Of a stretch of 64,000 nt of DNA, positions 62,401 through 64,000 are shown piece after piece. Below the pieces are notes generated by a model. The model made no database searches, was not told the origin of the DNA, and saw only the letters and a program-made list of their open reading frames with translations. Made by a program: the position numbers and the translations under genes. Every line of letters starts with the position of its first letter. Position 1 is the first letter of the stretch. The stretch is from Rhizophagus clarus (lineage: Eukaryota > Glomeromycota > Glomeromycetes > Glomerales > Glomeraceae). Location of the stretch: positions 1,552,501 to 1,616,500 of the forward strand of contig BLAL01000053.1 of assembly GCA_015698045.1 (NCBI GenBank), read 5' to 3'.

Positions 62401-62961
62401 TGGACAAAATTGTCCACTTTTAGTATATAAATAAATTTGGTTATATTTAATTGCGAAGATTAAATTAACATGATTCATAAGTTTACAAAATGGACAAAAT
62501 TGTCCACTTTTTAGTATATAAATAAATTTGGTTATATTTAATTGCGAAGATTAAATTAACATGATTCATGAGTTTACAAAATGGACAAAATTGTCCACTT
62601 TTTAGTATATAAATAAATTTGATTATATTTTATTGCAAAGATTAAATTAACATGATTCATGAGTTTACAAAATGGACAAAATTGTCCACTTTTTAGTATA
62701 TAAATAAATTTGGTTATATTTAATTGCGAAGATTAAATTAACATGATTCATGAGTTTACAAAATGGACAAAATTGTCCACTTTTTAGTATATAAATAAAT
62801 TTGGTTATATTTAATTGCGAAGATTAAATTAACATGATTCATGAGTTTACAAAATGGACAAAATTGTCCACTTTTTAGTATATAAATAAATTTGGTTATA
62901 TTTTATTGCAAAGATTAAATTAACATGATTCATGAGTTTACAAAATGGACAAAATTGTCCA
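62401..62961 (+). repeat. 91-bp tandem repeats with a 16-bp near-palindrome
   Basis: The word TGGACAAAATTGTCCA occurs at 62401, 62491, 62582, 62673, 62764, 62855 and 62946, giving six full units of 90-91 bp. Units are nearly identical; the main variants are GGTTATATTTAATTGCGAAG against GATTATATTTTATTGCAAAG. They form the centre of the MITE. Each unit also carries TATATAAATAAATTTG. Confidence 0.95.
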
Positions 62962-63764
62962 CTTTTTAAAAAAAATGATCATGTGAAGATGATCTACAGT
63001 CAATCATAATTTTTGAGATTATTCGGATTATTTGTGGATTATTTGCGGATTTGCGGATTATTTGCGGATTTGCGGATTATTTGCGATTGCGGATTTGCGA
63101 ATAATTATTCTTCAAAATCTGCAATGTTCCGCAATATCGCAAATCGCAATTAATCCGCAATTAGGGTATTGCGGACACATCTTTAAATGGATATTAATCA
63201 GCTAATTAATGCACTTAAGAATGATGCAGATGCCCTGCTGGTAAATGGCCAAATGACTGTTACACTAAATCTTATAAATATTAATCACGAGATTAAGCAT
63301 ATTATTGGATTGATTATAGCCCATGGTATACAGGTTGAAGAAAGAACAAGACAAACTAGGAAAGAGCTTGATACTGCAACTGGCTTATTAAAGTATTTGC
63401 AAGAAGTGACCAATGCTAGAGAACGGTAGATTCATGGTATTAGACAACATCTTATTGCATGTCAAAATGAGAGAAATGGATTGTAAAATGAGAGAAATCA
63501 TCTGGTAAATGCAAATCGTGATCAAGCTAATCAATTACAAGATCAGCAAGTATGGCAAAGAAGAATTAGGGATACTTTGCAACAAAGAAATAATAGATTA
63601 ACACACCAACTTGCAATAGAATGACTTACATCTAGAAACTTGGGACGAATTCGTGATAAAATACAAGCACAATTGGCTGCTCTTAGAATTCAAGCGCAGT
63701 GGTTTCGAATTAGACAAGCAGGACCTATAGTTAACAATTCTCATCCAGATAATCCACAAGTAAT

Positions 63765-64000
63765 ATGGCTACTGTTGCAATAGGAATGCCAGTTTTTGCT
63801 GGAAATGATAACGATGATCTTGAGAGATTCTTTGAGTTATATAAGGGCTATATTCATAGTATTGGAATTGATCCATCGGCTGTTGCTGGTAATCCAGCGG
63901 GTTGGGAGAAAGCTATGGGTATACTTCGTGCTTGCTTAACTGATCCAGCTGCCAGATGGTATGATAGTAATATTTTAGGAAAGAGAGTTAAGCTTAGAAA
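63765..64000 (+). CDS. Gag-like capsid-type ORF, 5' part only (runs off the window)
   Basis: ATG 63765 opens a frame that stays open to the window end (78 codons seen). It overlaps the end of the coiled-coil ORF by 19 bp in the -1 register. It reads M-P-V-F-A-G-N-D-N-D-D-L-E-R-F-F-E-L-Y, then A-M-G-I-L-R-A-C-L-T-D-P-A-A-R-W-Y-D. The F-x-G-x-x...L-x-x-F...R-x-x-L-x-x-x-A-x-x-W-[YF] pattern is that of retrotransposon-type Gag capsid domains. In this cluster it may be the particle-forming protein. The rest of the gene, including any zinc knuckle or protease, lies outside. Confidence 0.65.
   Translation, partial: MATVAIGMPVFAGNDNDDLERFFELYKGYIHSIGIDPSAVAGNPAGWEKAMGILRACLTDPAARWYDSNILGKRVKLR

Larger units (their letters stand above)
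62060..63193. mobile_element. MITE (1118 bp) with 8-bp TSD inserted in the coiled-coil ORF
   Basis: The element proper is 62068-63185. The left end is TAAAGATGGGTCCTCAAT; the right end, reverse complemented, is TAAAGATGTGTCCGCAAT (16 of 18 identical). TSDs are AATGGATA at 62060-62067 and 63186-63193. Both arms are filled with CGCAAATAATCCGC-type words in opposite orientation. A strong hairpin lies at 62088-62129 (TTGATTTCCAAAA...TTTTGGAAATCAA). No ORF is supported. The 8-bp TSD points to a hAT-type transposase acting in trans. Confidence 0.9.
62007..63783 (+). pseudogene. Coiled-coil ORF of the virus-like cluster, interrupted by a MITE
   Basis: It starts at ATG 62007 with a P/T/G-rich lead (M-A-Y-V-P-T-D-P-T-G-P-P), is interrupted from 62068 to 63185 by the MITE, and resumes in the same frame at 63194 once one TSD is discounted (I-N-Q-L-I-N-A-L). 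The rest is helical, rich in Q, R, N and E (R-D-Q-A-N-Q-L-Q-D-Q-like), consistent with a long coiled coil. In-frame stops are TAG 63427, TAA 63484 and TGA 63622. Each is one C-to-T step from CAG, CAA or CGA. The frame closes at TAG 63781 and overlaps the following Gag-like ORF by 19 bp. It may be a structural or scaffold-type partner; no family is recognised. Confidence 0.55.

Noticed and set aside
62029..62407. Minus-strand ORFs of 106 and 94 codons
   Set aside because: They translate the 30-bp CGCAAATAA repeats of the MITE arm and repeat one decapeptide-like unit; not genes.
62401..62961. Regularly spaced repeats resembling a CRISPR array
   Set aside because: Units are 91-bp head-to-tail copies without unique spacers, in eukaryotic DNA and inside a TSD-flanked element.
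57512..63624. Stop-codon reassignment (TGA/TAG/TAA read as sense)
   Set aside because: The intact nuclear genes of the window use normal stops and no in-frame stops; mutation of a silenced element explains the data more simply.
57338..64000. Calling the cluster a Polinton/Maverick
   Set aside because: No protein-primed DNA polymerase, retroviral-type integrase, maturation protease or double-jelly-roll capsid is visible; only the ATPase and a helicase point that way.
1..64000. tRNA or rRNA genes
   Set aside because: I looked for T-loop (GGTTCGAAT-like) motifs with a matching acceptor stem and for conserved rRNA words and found none that hold up; a covariance-model scan would settle it.

Overview
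The window looks like nuclear DNA of an arbuscular mycorrhizal (Glomeromycotina) fungus close to Rhizophagus. The reasons are a strong A+T bias, short introns with GTAAGT-like donors and ATTTAG-like acceptors, a few intact genes scattered among large tracts of decayed transposons, and several lineage-type families (small secreted Kex2-type peptides, SAM-like proteins, DSG-motif proteases, Gag-like fragments). Organism assignment is an inference from composition and family content. No tRNA, rRNA or bacterial-type operon was seen.

Layout. 1-21 kb holds almost no intact gene: relics of LINE, MULE-like and Tc1/mariner elements, one non-autonomous element with a perfect 8-bp target duplication (9588-10287), and two degenerate coding scraps. 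21.2-21.8 kb carries a single-exon tail-anchored acidic protein. 23.9-27.4 kb carries a ten-exon gene for a secreted/multi-pass membrane protein, whose last exon has been tandemly copied three more times (to 30.1 kb). 30.8 kb holds a two-exon small secreted peptide. 32-35.1 kb holds a decayed gene with a 6-nt microexon and a 1.9-kb pyrimidine-rich intron. 35.4-39.1 kb holds a SAM-like gene, a frameshifted DSG protease-like gene, an F-box relic and a Gag-like relic. 39.99 kb has a second candidate small secreted peptide. 42.8-45.75 kb is the clearest housekeeping gene, a nine-exon RBM25-type splicing factor (RRM, RE/RD-rich middle, C-terminal PWI).

46-57 kb is very A+T-rich and repetitive: a decayed lineage-type gene, a 700-bp inverted repeat, and two tandem arrays made of exon-like blocks with splice-site-like borders (51.9-54.8 kb and 55.37-56.24 kb).

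57.3-64 kb is the most striking part. It is a compact virus-like or transposon-like gene cluster: a D5/DUF5906-like SF3 helicase (+), an A32-like packaging-type ATPase (-), a coiled-coil ORF (+) and a Gag-like ORF (+, running off the window). Two later DNA transposons interrupt it. A 2.84-kb hAT element (TSD CCTCTTTG) splits the ATPase, and a 1.12-kb MITE (TSD AATGGATA) splits the coiled-coil ORF near its start. In both cases the reading frame runs through once the insert and one TSD are discounted. All these genes carry nonsense changes or frameshifts, so the locus is a fossil, but its gene combination is unusual.
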